Assembly (NCBI GenBank): GCA_034112285.1
Contig: JAWUVP010000055.1
Span: 1 to 7,819, forward strand
DNA length: 7,819 nt
Reading direction: 5' to 3'
Origin: JAWUVP01 sp034112285
Lineage (GTDB): Bacteria; Pseudomonadota; Gammaproteobacteria; JABDGN01
Positions 1-6,445 of this stretch are shown piece by piece. The notes below the pieces were generated by a model. The model saw nothing but the letters and a program-made list of their open reading frames with translations. It had not been told where the DNA came from and made no database searches. Made by a program: the position numbers and the translations under genes. Every line of letters starts with the position of its first letter. Position 1 is the stretch's first letter.

Positions 1-1
1 T

Positions 2-34
2 GAGAAAAAAAGCAACACGACTGACGGTGAATAG
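2..34 (+). CDS. rbfA: Probable 3' end of rbfA (partial)
   Basis: An open frame enters from the left edge, encodes the charged tail EKKSNTTDGE and stops at TAG 32-34, five bases before the truB ATG at 40. A charged, acidic C-terminus is common in ribosome-binding factor A (30S maturation), and rbfA normally lies directly upstream of truB. The call rests almost entirely on this conserved gene order, because ten residues are too few to identify a family. A second frame, ending RKKATRLTVNS with TAG at 36-38, is also open, so the exact frame is uncertain. Confidence 0.35.
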   Translation, partial: EKKSNTTDGE

Positions 35-39
35 CTAGC

Positions 40-963
40 ATGGGTAAGCGTGCGGCCCGTGGTCGTGAACTGACGGGTATTTTGTTATTAGATAAGCCAG
101 ACGGCATAACCTCTAATAGAGCGTTACAGCAAGTTAAAGGCCTTTATTTCGCGAAAAAAGCGGGCCATACGGGCAGCTGAGATCCCTAAGCTACCGGCAT
201 GTTGCCTCTTTGCTTTGGCCAAGCCACCAAGTTTTCACAATTTTTATTAGATGCCGATAAAACCTATCAATTTACCGCCCAGTTAGGTGTGCGCACCACA
301 ACTTGCGACGCAGAAGGCGAAGCCGTTGCCACAAAAGATGCAAGCCATGTTAACGCCGAAAATCTTGAAGCTTGCTTAACACAGTTTCGCGGCCCGATTG
401 AACAAATCCCTTCTATGTATTCAGCCTTAAAACACAAAGGGCAGCCTTTGTACAAGCTGGCCCGCCAAGGCATTGAAGTTGAACGCCCACCCCGCAAAGT
501 AACTATTCATGAATGTCGTTTAGATAATTTTGATAGCAGCAGTGCACAATTTAGCTTAACGGTATCCTGCAGTAAAGGCACCTATATTCGCAACCTTGTT
601 GACGATATTGGCCAAGTGCTGGATTGTGGCGCGCACGTGGTTGTTTTACGCCGTATCGGGGTTGCCAATTTATCGAAGCAACCCATGTATACAATTGATG
701 TTTTAGATAGCCTGCGTGATGAAGAGCAATTTGCTGAGTTAGATCATTTACTGCTGCCTTTAAGTGCGGCTTTGTTTCCTTACCCCATCTTAAATTTAGA
801 AAGCGCGAGTGTGTTTCGTTTGCGCAATGGTGACAAATTACCTTGCCCAAATCACAAAGAGGGCAATGTTTGCATTATGCTGGGCGAAGAGTTTATAGGC
901 ATTGCCAATGTGAGTGCCGAGCAGCAGTTAAGCGCAGTGCGTTTTATCAATCATACACTTTAG
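40..963 (+). pseudogene. truB: tRNA pseudouridine-55 synthase TruB, interrupted by two in-frame stops
   Basis: TruB converts U55 of the tRNA T-loop to pseudouridine. Read from ATG 40, the frame gives 307 codons (E. coli TruB has 314 residues), with K19-P20 in LLLDKPDGITSN, the catalytic-loop signature AGHTGS-x-DP-x-ATGMLP, D48 as the catalytic Asp, Y76, and a GTYIRN motif near residue 182. The numbering of D48 and Y76 matches E. coli. Codon 47 is TGA (178-180) and codon 50 is TAA (187-189). Both replace expected Leu residues, and each is one second-position change from TTA, a common Leu codon here. The remaining 254 codons from ATG 199 are open and family-like. A restart at 199 would lack D48 and has no visible Shine-Dalgarno, so it should be catalytically dead. 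No strong Shine-Dalgarno precedes ATG 40; coupling to rbfA is likely. The end overlaps the converging lipid A gene by 17 bp. Very recent inactivation, sequence error and stop readthrough all remain possible. Confidence 0.85.
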
Positions 964-1855
964 GCTCACCCTCAGGGCGCGTGTTAAAACGTTTATAGGT
1001 CCAGCCGTATTGCTCGGGATAATCTCTAGCCACTTCTTCTACCAAAGCATTAAAACGCGTGGCATCCGCAACGGGATCATCTGAAGGATAATTATCCAGT
1101 GCGGGCATGAATTTGAGCGTATAGCCTTTATTGTCTTTGTTACGCACAAAAAACATCGGAATAACCTGGCTCTGAGTCGTTTTAGCAATGCGTGACATGG
1201 CCATCGTGGTGGCGGTGGCAACATTATAAAAAGGCGCAAAAACACTGCCTTTGCGGCCATAATCTTGGTCGAGCAAAAAGGTAATGGTTTCACCCATGCG
1301 CAAGCGCTTATGCACCCGCTTAATATTCTCTGGAAACAACGTGGTTAACAAATGCCGACACCGCACGCGGTTGATTTCATAATCTGCCACGGGATTGCGC
1401 AAATGTTTTGCCGTTGAACTATAAGGCGTTAATAACGCTAACATCGTCCCTAACAGCTCAAGACAGGTAAAATGTGCGGTAATTAACATCACGCCGTGTT
1501 CAGATTGCACCGCTTGCTCAAGATGGTGTGCGCCTTCAACGGTTAGCAGCTTTTGGAGCTTTTTAGGCGAGCCCCACCAGCCCATCGCCGTTTCAAAGCC
1601 CGCCATGGCATGGGCTTGCCAGCATCGCAGCGCCAGGGCTTTACGCCAGGCCAGTGATTGCTTGGGGTAGCACAGTTCTAGGTTTCTAAGTATTAACCTA
1701 TTGTTTTTAGTGTCAAATTTACCAACAATGCTGCCCAGCAAGTGGCCGGCGCCTAGCATAAGACGAAAAGGCAGCTTGCTCATTAGCCACATGAACCCCA
1801 TTGTAAGGTAAATGGGCCAATATTTAGGTTGAAATCTTTTGTTTGGTACCTGCAT
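947..1855 (-). CDS. lpxL: Lipid A late acyltransferase, LpxL/HtrB family
   Basis: This 302-residue inner-membrane enzyme of the LpxL/LpxM/LpxP family transfers a secondary acyl chain from acyl-ACP onto Kdo-lipid IVA. A hydrophobic N-terminal anchor spans about residues 12-45. The catalytic HX4E motif is visible as H128-FTCL-E133. The later signature DQDYGRKGSVFAPF (about 196-209) and the C-terminal YKRFNTRPEGEP (about 287-298) are typical of LpxL-like members; LpxM-type proteins usually differ in the first. Length is normal and the frame is intact, ending in TGA. ATG 1855 is preferred because the family keeps a PKYWP-like segment just before the anchor, here residues 10-14. No Shine-Dalgarno precedes it; an extended -10 lies 6 nt upstream, so the mRNA may be leaderless. 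The gene converges on truB, overlapping it by 17 bp, and diverges from rpsO. It splits the usual truB-rpsO-pnp arrangement. The exact acyl chain and the choice of LpxL over a paralogue cannot be settled from sequence alone. Confidence 0.9.
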   Translation of the reverse strand: MQVPNKRFQPKYWPIYLTMGFMWLMSKLPFRLMLGAGHLLGSIVGKFDTKNNRLILRNLELCYPKQSLAWRKALALRCWQAHAMAGFETAMGWWGSPKKLQKLLTVEGAHHLEQAVQSEHGVMLITAHFTCLELLGTMLALLTPYSSTAKHLRNPVADYEINRVRCRHLLTTLFPENIKRVHKRLRMGETITFLLDQDYGRKGSVFAPFYNVATATTMAMSRIAKTTQSQVIPMFFVRNKDNKGYTLKFMPALDNYPSDDPVADATRFNALVEEVARDYPEQYGWTYKRFNTRPEGEPKVYD

Positions 1856-1861
1856 CAGCGG

Positions 1862-1870
1862 AGTATAGCA
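1862..1870 (-). promoter_or_regulatory. Extended -10 promoter of the lipid A acyltransferase gene
   Basis: On the minus strand this reads TGCTATACT, an extended -10 (TGn plus TATACT). No convincing -35 hexamer lies 16-18 bp upstream, which is tolerable for extended -10 promoters. The hexamer ends only 6 nt before ATG 1855, so transcription would begin at or beside the start codon. Confidence 0.5.
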
Positions 1871-1885
1871 TATTGTTTTCAGCGC

Positions 1886-1914
1886 TTGTTATCCGCCTGC
1901 AGAGCGTGTAGAAT
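1886..1914 (+). promoter_or_regulatory. Sigma-70 type promoter for rpsO (and pnp)
   Basis: TTGTTA (1886-1891) and TAGAAT (1909-1914) are separated by exactly 17 bp, a good match to the sigma-70 consensus. It would give a 5' leader of roughly 80 nt before the rpsO ATG. That leader contains a small AGTTG/CAACT inverted repeat (1969-1973 with 1983-1987) just upstream of the Shine-Dalgarno. S15 represses its own mRNA through leader structure in other bacteria, so autogenous control is plausible but not shown. Confidence 0.6.
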
Positions 1915-2001
1915 GCGCATTCTTTGACCCACTACAGGCTAGTCTATCTGCCATTGAACTTAGCGTGGAGTTGGGTGTCTAACAACTACTAGGAGATACA
2001 A

Positions 2002-2271
2002 ATGGCATTAGTAAATACTGCAAAAAAAGCAATCGTTGAAGAATTCAAGCGTGATGAAAACGACACAGGTTCACCTGAAGTACAAGTCGCTTTACTCACT
2101 GCAAACATTAAAGAACTGACCGAGCATATGCGAGAGCATAAGCATGATTTTCACTCACGTCGTGGTTTAATCGGTCAAGTTAATAAACGTCGCAAGTTGT
2201 TAACCTATCTTAAAGGTAGAAACGTACAACGCTACCGTGACTTAATTGAAAAATTAAATTTACGTAAGTAA
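2002..2271 (+). CDS. rpsO: 30S ribosomal protein S15
   Basis: This encodes an 89-residue S15, the standard length. S15 binds the three-way junction of the 16S rRNA central domain early in 30S assembly and contributes to an intersubunit bridge. Family hallmarks include DTGSPEVQVALLT (about residues 21-33), HKHDFHSRRGL (about 46-56) with the conserved His/Asp/Ser RNA-binding positions, and RRKLLTYLK (about 63-71). ATG 2002 has a good Shine-Dalgarno, AGGAGA at 1991-1996, 5 nt upstream. The gene has its own promoter, is followed by an intrinsic terminator and then by pnp, the classical rpsO-pnp pairing. Nothing is unusual in the protein. Confidence 0.98.
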   Translation: MALVNTAKKAIVEEFKRDENDTGSPEVQVALLTANIKELTEHMREHKHDFHSRRGLIGQVNKRRKLLTYLKGRNVQRYRDLIEKLNLRK

Positions 2272-2282
2272 TCAGTCTTAGC

Positions 2283-2308
2283 GCCCCATGAAGTCATGGG
2301 GCTTTTTT
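2283..2308 (+). terminator. Intrinsic terminator/attenuator between rpsO and pnp
   Basis: GCCCCATGA (2283-2291) pairs perfectly with TCATGGGGC (2294-2302), followed at once by six T (2303-2308). This is a textbook Rho-independent terminator 11 nt after the rpsO stop. No separate strong promoter is obvious before pnp in the short remaining gap, so partial readthrough probably supplies pnp mRNA, as at the equivalent E. coli site. Confidence 0.92.
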
Positions 2309-2333
2309 ATATTTATCATTAAGGAGTTCTGAC

Positions 2334-4421
2334 GTGAACATTATCAAAAAATCCATTCAATACGGTGACAATACTTTAACACTAGAGACCGGCGAAATCG
2401 CCCGTCAAGCCACTGGCGCCGTGCTAGTTAGTCTTGATGACACCGTGGTGTTAGTCACTGTTGTAGGCAAAAAACAAGCAGACCCAGGTCGTGACTTTTT
2501 TCCACTAACCGTTAACTACCAAGAAAAAACTTATGCTGCCGGTAAAATTCCAGGTGGTTTCTTTAAGCGCGAAGGCCGTCCAGGTGAAAACGAAACATTA
2601 ACCTGTCGTTTGATTGACCGCCCATTACGCCCATTATTTCCAGAAGGCTTTAAAAACGAAGTGCAAATTATTGCTACGGTTATGTCATCTGACTCTGAAG
2701 TGAATGCGGATATCGCCGCGTTAATTGGTGCCTCAGCTGCTGTGTCTATTTCTGGCATACCTTTCGATGGCCCAATTGGTGCTGCACGTGTAGGTTACAT
2801 TGATAACAACTTTGTATTAAACCCTAGCCGCACGCAATTAAAAGAATCTGATCTTGATTTAGTGATTGCCGGTACCGAAGACGCCGTATTAATGGTTGAG
2901 TCTGAAGCAAAAGTATTATCTGAAGACACCATGTTAGGTGCAGTGATGTATGGTCACGAACAAATGCAAGCCGTCATCAGCATGATTAAAGAATTAACGG
3001 CCGAAGCGGGCAAAGAAAAATGGGTATGGAACGCGCCTGCTGTTGATACTGACTTACAAGCTAAAGTGGCTAACATTGCTAAAACAAACTTAGAAAGTGC
3101 CTTTAGCACCGCAGAAAAAACAGTGCGTAGTGAAGCCATTAGCAACGCACATAGCGAAGTGTTAGCGCAATTATGTGCTGATGAAAATGCCGCTTACAGC
3201 GCCGATGATGTGAATAAAGAGTTTAAAAGCTTAGAAAAAGACATTGTGCGCGGACGCATTTTAGATAACCAACCACGTATTGATGGTCGTGACACAAAAA
3301 CGGTGCGTCCTATTACTATCCGTACTGGCGTTCTACCTCGTGTGCATGGTTCAGTGTTATTTACGCGTGGTGAGACACAAGCGATTGTGGCGGCTACGTT
3401 AGGAACTGAGCGTGATGCGCAAATTCTAGATACAATTGCTGGTGAAGCACGTGATAGCTTCATGTTGCATTATAACTTTCCTCCATACAGTGTCGGCGAA
3501 TGTGGTTTCGTTGGCAGCCCTAAGCGTCGTGAAATTGGTCATGGTCGTTTAGCTAAGCGCGCTATTTTAGCGGTGCTACCTTCAATGGAAGAATATCCTT
3601 ACACTTTACGTGTGGTATCTGAAATTACTGAATCAAACGGTTCAAGCTCAATGGCCAGTGTTTGTGGTACAAGCATGGCATTAATGGATGCTGGTGTGCC
3701 GACTAAAGGTGCAGTAGCGGGTATTGCAATGGGTCTTGTTAAAGACGGCGAACGCTTCGCAGTGTTAACTGACATTTTAGGTGACGAAGATCACTTAGGT
3801 GACATGGACTTTAAAGTAGCGGGTACGGCTGACGGTATTACGGCTTTACAAATGGATATCAAAATTAAAGGTATCACCCAAGAAATTATGCAAATTGCTT
3901 TAAACCAAGCTAAAGATGCACGTATACACATTCTAGGTAAAATGAATGCGGTATTAGACGCACCACGTGAAGAAATTTCTGAGCATGCACCGCGCATTAT
4001 TAATGTGAAAATCGGCGCAGACAAAATTGGCGACGTGATTGGTAAAGGCGGTTGTGTGATTCGTGCTATAACGGAAGAAACGGGCGTAACTATGGATATT
4101 AGTGACGAAGGTATGGTTACCATCGCCGCTGTTGACAGTGCTGCAGCTGAAGAAGCTAAGCGCCGTGTTGAAGAAATTACTGCAGACGTTGAAATTGATA
4201 AAATTTATAGCGGTAAAGTTATGAAGATTATGGATTTTGGTGCGTTTGTTAGCGTGTTACCAGGTAAAGATGGCTTGGTGCATATTTCACAAATCTGTCA
4301 TGACCGTGTAAATGATGTAAACGACATGCTAAACGAAGGCCAAGACGTTAACGTGAAAGTATTGGAAGTTGATCGTCAAGGTCGCATTAAATTGACTATG
4401 AAGGATGTTGAACAAGGTTAA
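2334..4421 (+). CDS. pnp: Polyribonucleotide nucleotidyltransferase (PNPase)
   Basis: PNPase degrades RNA 3'-to-5' by phosphorolysis, acts as a trimer and often works with RNase E and an RNA helicase. The 695-residue protein has the full layout: first RNase PH domain (about 12-140, with GGFFKREGRPGENE), linking helical domain, second RNase PH domain (about 320-540), KH domain with the GKGG loop at 570-573, and S1 domain (about 622-691, with MDFGAFV and DGLVHIS). Catalytic residues D486, D492 and K494 fall in ILGDEDHLGDMDFK at the same numbers as in E. coli, and the phosphate-binding GSSSMAS motif is present. The KH loop is followed by Cys574, where I would expect Ser or Ala. The protein stops almost directly after the S1 fold, without the short tail of the 711-residue E. 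coli enzyme. The start is GTG 2334, with AAGGAG at 2321-2326, 7 nt upstream. A palindromic element begins 13 nt after the stop. Confidence 0.98.
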   Translation: MNIIKKSIQYGDNTLTLETGEIARQATGAVLVSLDDTVVLVTVVGKKQADPGRDFFPLTVNYQEKTYAAGKIPGGFFKREGRPGENETLTCRLIDRPLRPLFPEGFKNEVQIIATVMSSDSEVNADIAALIGASAAVSISGIPFDGPIGAARVGYIDNNFVLNPSRTQLKESDLDLVIAGTEDAVLMVESEAKVLSEDTMLGAVMYGHEQMQAVISMIKELTAEAGKEKWVWNAPAVDTDLQAKVANIAKTNLESAFSTAEKTVRSEAISNAHSEVLAQLCADENAAYSADDVNKEFKSLEKDIVRGRILDNQPRIDGRDTKTVRPITIRTGVLPRVHGSVLFTRGETQAIVAATLGTERDAQILDTIAGEARDSFMLHYNFPPYSVGECGFVGSPKRREIGHGRLAKRAILAVLPSMEEYPYTLRVVSEITESNGSSSMASVCGTSMALMDAGVPTKGAVAGIAMGLVKDGERFAVLTDILGDEDHLGDMDFKVAGTADGITALQMDIKIKGITQEIMQIALNQAKDARIHILGKMNAVLDAPREEISEHAPRIINVKIGADKIGDVIGKGGCVIRAITEETGVTMDISDEGMVTIAAVDSAAAEEAKRRVEEITADVEIDKIYSGKVMKIMDFGAFVSVLPGKDGLVHISQICHDRVNDVNDMLNEGQDVNVKVLEVDRQGRIKLTMKDVEQG

Positions 4422-4434
4422 TAGCTTGGGGTGT

Positions 4435-4603
4435 GGCTTTGCTGGGGGGCGTGATGAACGCCACCTTTTTAAGACACGCCGTGAATACATCCCTGTAGGC
4501 TCCGCGCCGGCGTCCTGCCGGCGAGGGTCTTAAAAAGGTAGCATTCATCACACCTCGCAAAGCCTGTGGGGTCGGGTGAGAGAAGGAGCTCGCTACGCTC
4601 GAC
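4435..4603 (+). repeat. Palindromic intergenic element, copy A (MITE/REP-like)
   Basis: Long imperfect arms at 4435-4474 and 4528-4564 enclose a 53-nt centre. The centre holds a perfect inner hairpin, CGCCGGC (4505-4511) with GCCGGCG (4517-4523), and an outer CCCT/AGGG pairing (4491-4494 with 4524-4527). A 39-nt tail (4565-4603) ends in a GAGCTCGCTACGCTCGAC motif. The centre is identical to copy B (4902-5066) read on the other strand; arms and tail are highly similar. The element begins 13 nt after the pnp stop, in the sense orientation. It contains no transposase and no obvious target-site duplication. It may act as a 3' end stabiliser or transcription barrier, or simply be a non-autonomous mobile repeat. 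Minus-strand translation gives a spurious protein tail. Confidence 0.88.
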
Positions 4604-4901
4604 TATTTTTATTTTTTCTTTGTCGCCTTGCTTCTTGAAAAAGATGAGTGAGCTGCACTCAACTTTTTTACTTTTAAAGGGTTTTATCACTATTGTGAGG
4701 CCATAGGCCGCGCACCATAGGCACAGGTCAATCTTCTGAATAACATTGTATTTTAGAAAATTGGGATTGACTAAAAACGCCAAACAACCTTCTTTATAGA
4801 ATCAAACCTCAAAAAAAAATGTAGAATTTATTTATCGTGGCGAGTGCCGAGATAATAAAGAGATCCAGCCGGCCATCCCCTCACCAAAAAATCCAAATTC
4901 A
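4604..4901. other. AT-rich spacer between the mirrored repeats, no gene seen
   Basis: This roughly 300-bp stretch has T-runs near 4605-4620, a probable bidirectional terminator (4638-4669), a small GGCC-ATA-GGCC palindrome around 4701 and an A-run near 4811-4819. No open frame with a credible start, Shine-Dalgarno and protein-like composition was found. The one long minus-strand frame (4469-4783) runs through copy A and looks spurious. No tRNA cloverleaf was recognised. Confidence 0.6.
4638..4669. terminator. Candidate bidirectional intrinsic terminator
   Basis: TGAGTG (4645-4650) pairs with CACTCA (4656-4661) around a 5-nt loop. After one A-A mismatch the pairing continues as G-C and then as an A-run (4638-4642) opposite six T (4664-4669). 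An A-tract before and a T-tract after the stem allow termination on both strands, which suits the convergent pnp and phosphatase genes. The 6-bp core stem is modest. It lies about 220 nt past pnp and over 400 nt past the phosphatase stop, so both 3' ends would be long. Confidence 0.55.
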
Positions 4902-5066
4902 GTCGAGCGCAGCGAGCTCCTTCTCACTCCGTCCCACACAGGCTTTGCGGGCGCGATGAATGCTACCTTTTCAAGCCCCTCGCCGGCAGGACGCCGGCGC
5001 GGAGCCTACAGGGATGTATTCACGGCGTGGCTTGAAAAGGTGGCGTTCATCGCGCCCACAAAGCCT
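4902..5066 (-). repeat. Palindromic intergenic element, copy B (inverted relative to A)
   Basis: This is the mirror copy of the element at 4435-4603. Its 38-bp arms (4940-4977 and 5029-5066) match at all but three positions. The centre (4977-5029) is identical to that of copy A read on the opposite strand, including the CGCCGGC/GCCGGCG hairpin. The tail (4902-4939) carries the GTCGAGCGCAGCGAGCTC motif. In its own orientation the element begins 13 nt after the phosphatase stop, mirroring copy A after pnp. Where the arms differ from copy A, three base pairs change on both sides so pairing is kept (T-A to C-G twice and A-T to C-G once). Confidence 0.88.
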
Positions 5067-5079
5067 ACCCCCCCAGATC

Positions 5080-5733
5080 TTATTGTAGAATAATCTCCAA
5101 AATCTCATCAGCCTCATCCACCAAATAATCCGGCTCCGCAGCCCGCAAAGTATCAAGCCCATCATGATAACCCCACGTCACCGCAATAGAAGCAATGCCC
5201 GCAGCTTTAGCCGCTTCAATATCAGTTGGAAAATCACCCACGTAATAGCAATCTTTACTCGGCACGCCTAATTGCTCAATGGCATATAACAACGGCCCAG
5301 GGTGAGGCTTACGATGTGGCGTTGAATCAGAGCCCACAATACATTGGCTGAGATCATACAGCCCAAATTGCTGTAAAATTTTAGGAATAAAATCAAGCTT
5401 ACGATTCGTGACCACGCCCCAAGTAATATCATTTTTAGTGAATTGCGCAAGCAGCTCCGCAATACCGGTAAACAGCTCAGCATGCTCGCCCATTTTAGTG
5501 AGGTATTCTTGATAGAATTCATTAAGTGTAGCTTCGTATAGCGCATCGGTTTCTGTTAAGTCAAAAGCATGCTGCACCATATTCGCACTACCGCGCGCAA
5601 TTTGGGCAGTAAAAGCATCAGCATCAACAGCGGGCAAGCCGCGTGCGGCACACATTTCATTAACAATGTGTACAAAATCTGGCGCGGTGTGAATTAAGGT
5701 GCCATCGAGATCAAATAAAACAGTTTTACTCAT
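5080..5733 (-). CDS. mupP: HAD-family phosphatase, MupP/Gph-like
   Basis: This is a 217-residue haloacid dehalogenase-type phosphatase. All four motifs are visible: DLDGTL (nucleophile D8, acid/base D10), VVTN with T109, K142 in RKPHP, and GDFPTD with D167/D171 that would bind Mg. The cap between motifs I and II has the small helical form of phosphoglycolate phosphatases. The N-terminal TAPDF and RGLP features, together with the position directly after ubiG, recall Pseudomonas MupP, the N-acetylmuramate-6-phosphate phosphatase of peptidoglycan recycling, which is also next to ubiG and close to gyrA. Gph (2-phosphoglycolate phosphatase) is the main alternative. ATG 5733 overlaps the ubiG stop by 8 bp and has no Shine-Dalgarno of its own, so translational coupling is likely. 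The gene ends 13 nt from palindrome copy B. HAD phosphatase is near certain; the substrate is an inference. Confidence 0.9.
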   Translation of the reverse strand: MSKTVLFDLDGTLIHTAPDFVHIVNEMCAARGLPAVDADAFTAQIARGSANMVQHAFDLTETDALYEATLNEFYQEYLTKMGEHAELFTGIAELLAQFTKNDITWGVVTNRKLDFIPKILQQFGLYDLSQCIVGSDSTPHRKPHPGPLLYAIEQLGVPSKDCYYVGDFPTDIEAAKAAGIASIAVTWGYHDGLDTLRAAEPDYLVDEADEILEIILQ

Positions 5734-6430
5734 CGGGTGTTTTCCTAAAATAAGTTAAGTAGTTAACGCTAACATCATCGTTTAAAGAATATTGTTTATC
5801 AAAGAGGTTATAGCCCAAGCCTTTAAGTTGCTGCAAATGCAAATTTGAGGCGCGTGCCCAACGTGCCATTTCGGATGGCTTAATAAATTTAGCGTAGTCA
5901 TGCATGCCTTTGGGAAGCAGCTTTAAAATATATTCCGCGCCAATAATCGCATGCACATAAGCTTTGGGGTTGCGGTTAATGGTTGACAAAAACACCGCGC
6001 CCTCAGGTTTAACTAATTGCGCGCAGGCTTCAATAACAGGGGCTGGATTAGGAACATGCTCTAGTAACTCCAGGCAGGTGACAATATCAAATTGCCCAGC
6101 ATGTTCGCTTGCATAAGCTTCAGCAGTGCTGAGCTGGTAATCCACTTGTTGGCCGCTTTCGAGCAAATGTAATTTGGCTACATCAAGCGCAGCGTCGGCC
6201 ATGTCTATACCGGTAACCGTAGCACCTAATGCCGCCATGGCTTCGCTTAAAATGCCGCCACCACAGCCGATATCTAACACTTTTTTACCGGCTAAAGGCG
6301 CATATTGGTTAATGAAGTCTAGACGCAGTGGGTTAATGTCGTGTAGGGCTTTAAAATCACCATCACGGTCCCACCAGGTGCTGGCGATGGCTGTGAATTT
6401 GGCTAGTTCGGTTTGTTCAGTATTTTGCAT
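5726..6430 (-). CDS. ubiG: Ubiquinone biosynthesis O-methyltransferase UbiG
   Basis: UbiG carries out both O-methylations of ubiquinone biosynthesis using S-adenosylmethionine, at the inner face of the inner membrane. From ATG 6430 the protein has 234 residues (E. coli has 240). It shows the family opening FTAIASTWWDRDGDFKALH (about 12-30) and INPLRLDFI (about 32-40), SAM motif I VLDIGCGGG (51-59), GIDMA (about 74-78), the acidic motif ELLEHVPNP (about 121-129) and the lipid-binding segment NPKAYVHAIIGAEYILKLLP (154-173). An in-frame ATG at 6484 would add 18 residues unlike the family and would place a TATAAT box inside the gene, so 6430 is preferred. The extended -10 ends 6 nt before this ATG and no Shine-Dalgarno is seen, so a leaderless mRNA is possible. 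The gene is first in an operon with the phosphatase and diverges from the exported-protein gene. Confidence 0.95.
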   Translation of the reverse strand: MQNTEQTELAKFTAIASTWWDRDGDFKALHDINPLRLDFINQYAPLAGKKVLDIGCGGGILSEAMAALGATVTGIDMADAALDVAKLHLLESGQQVDYQLSTAEAYASEHAGQFDIVTCLELLEHVPNPAPVIEACAQLVKPEGAVFLSTINRNPKAYVHAIIGAEYILKLLPKGMHDYAKFIKPSEMARWARASNLHLQQLKGLGYNLFDKQYSLNDDVSVNYLTYFRKTPDE

Positions 6431-6436
6431 TCGCCG

Positions 6437-6445
6437 ATTATAGCA
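6437..6445 (-). promoter_or_regulatory. Extended -10 promoter of ubiG
   Basis: The minus strand reads TGCTATAAT, a perfect -10 with the TGn extension. No good -35 is visible. It ends exactly 6 nt before ATG 6430, the same geometry as upstream of the lipid A acyltransferase gene, and predicts transcription starting at the start codon. Confidence 0.6.

Noticed and set aside
178..180. TGA in truB as a selenocysteine codon or as code reassignment
   Set aside because: The expected residue is Leu, a TAA follows three codons later, no SECIS-like hairpin was evident, and TGA ends the acyltransferase gene while TAA ends rpsO, pnp and ubiG.
199..963. Treating the 254-codon frame as a complete functional TruB
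   Set aside because: It is in frame with 53 upstream TruB-like codons, lacks the catalytic Asp48 and has no Shine-Dalgarno at ATG 199. It is the downstream part of an interrupted gene.
4469..4783. 104-codon minus-strand open frame across repeat copy A
   Set aside because: Its C-terminal third is only a translation of the palindrome, it has no good Shine-Dalgarno, and it resembles no family. Such frames arise by chance through GC-rich repeats.
4435..5066. The mirrored repeats as ends of an insertion sequence or composite transposon
   Set aside because: The roughly 300-bp interior has no transposase or cargo gene, and no flanking target duplication was found.
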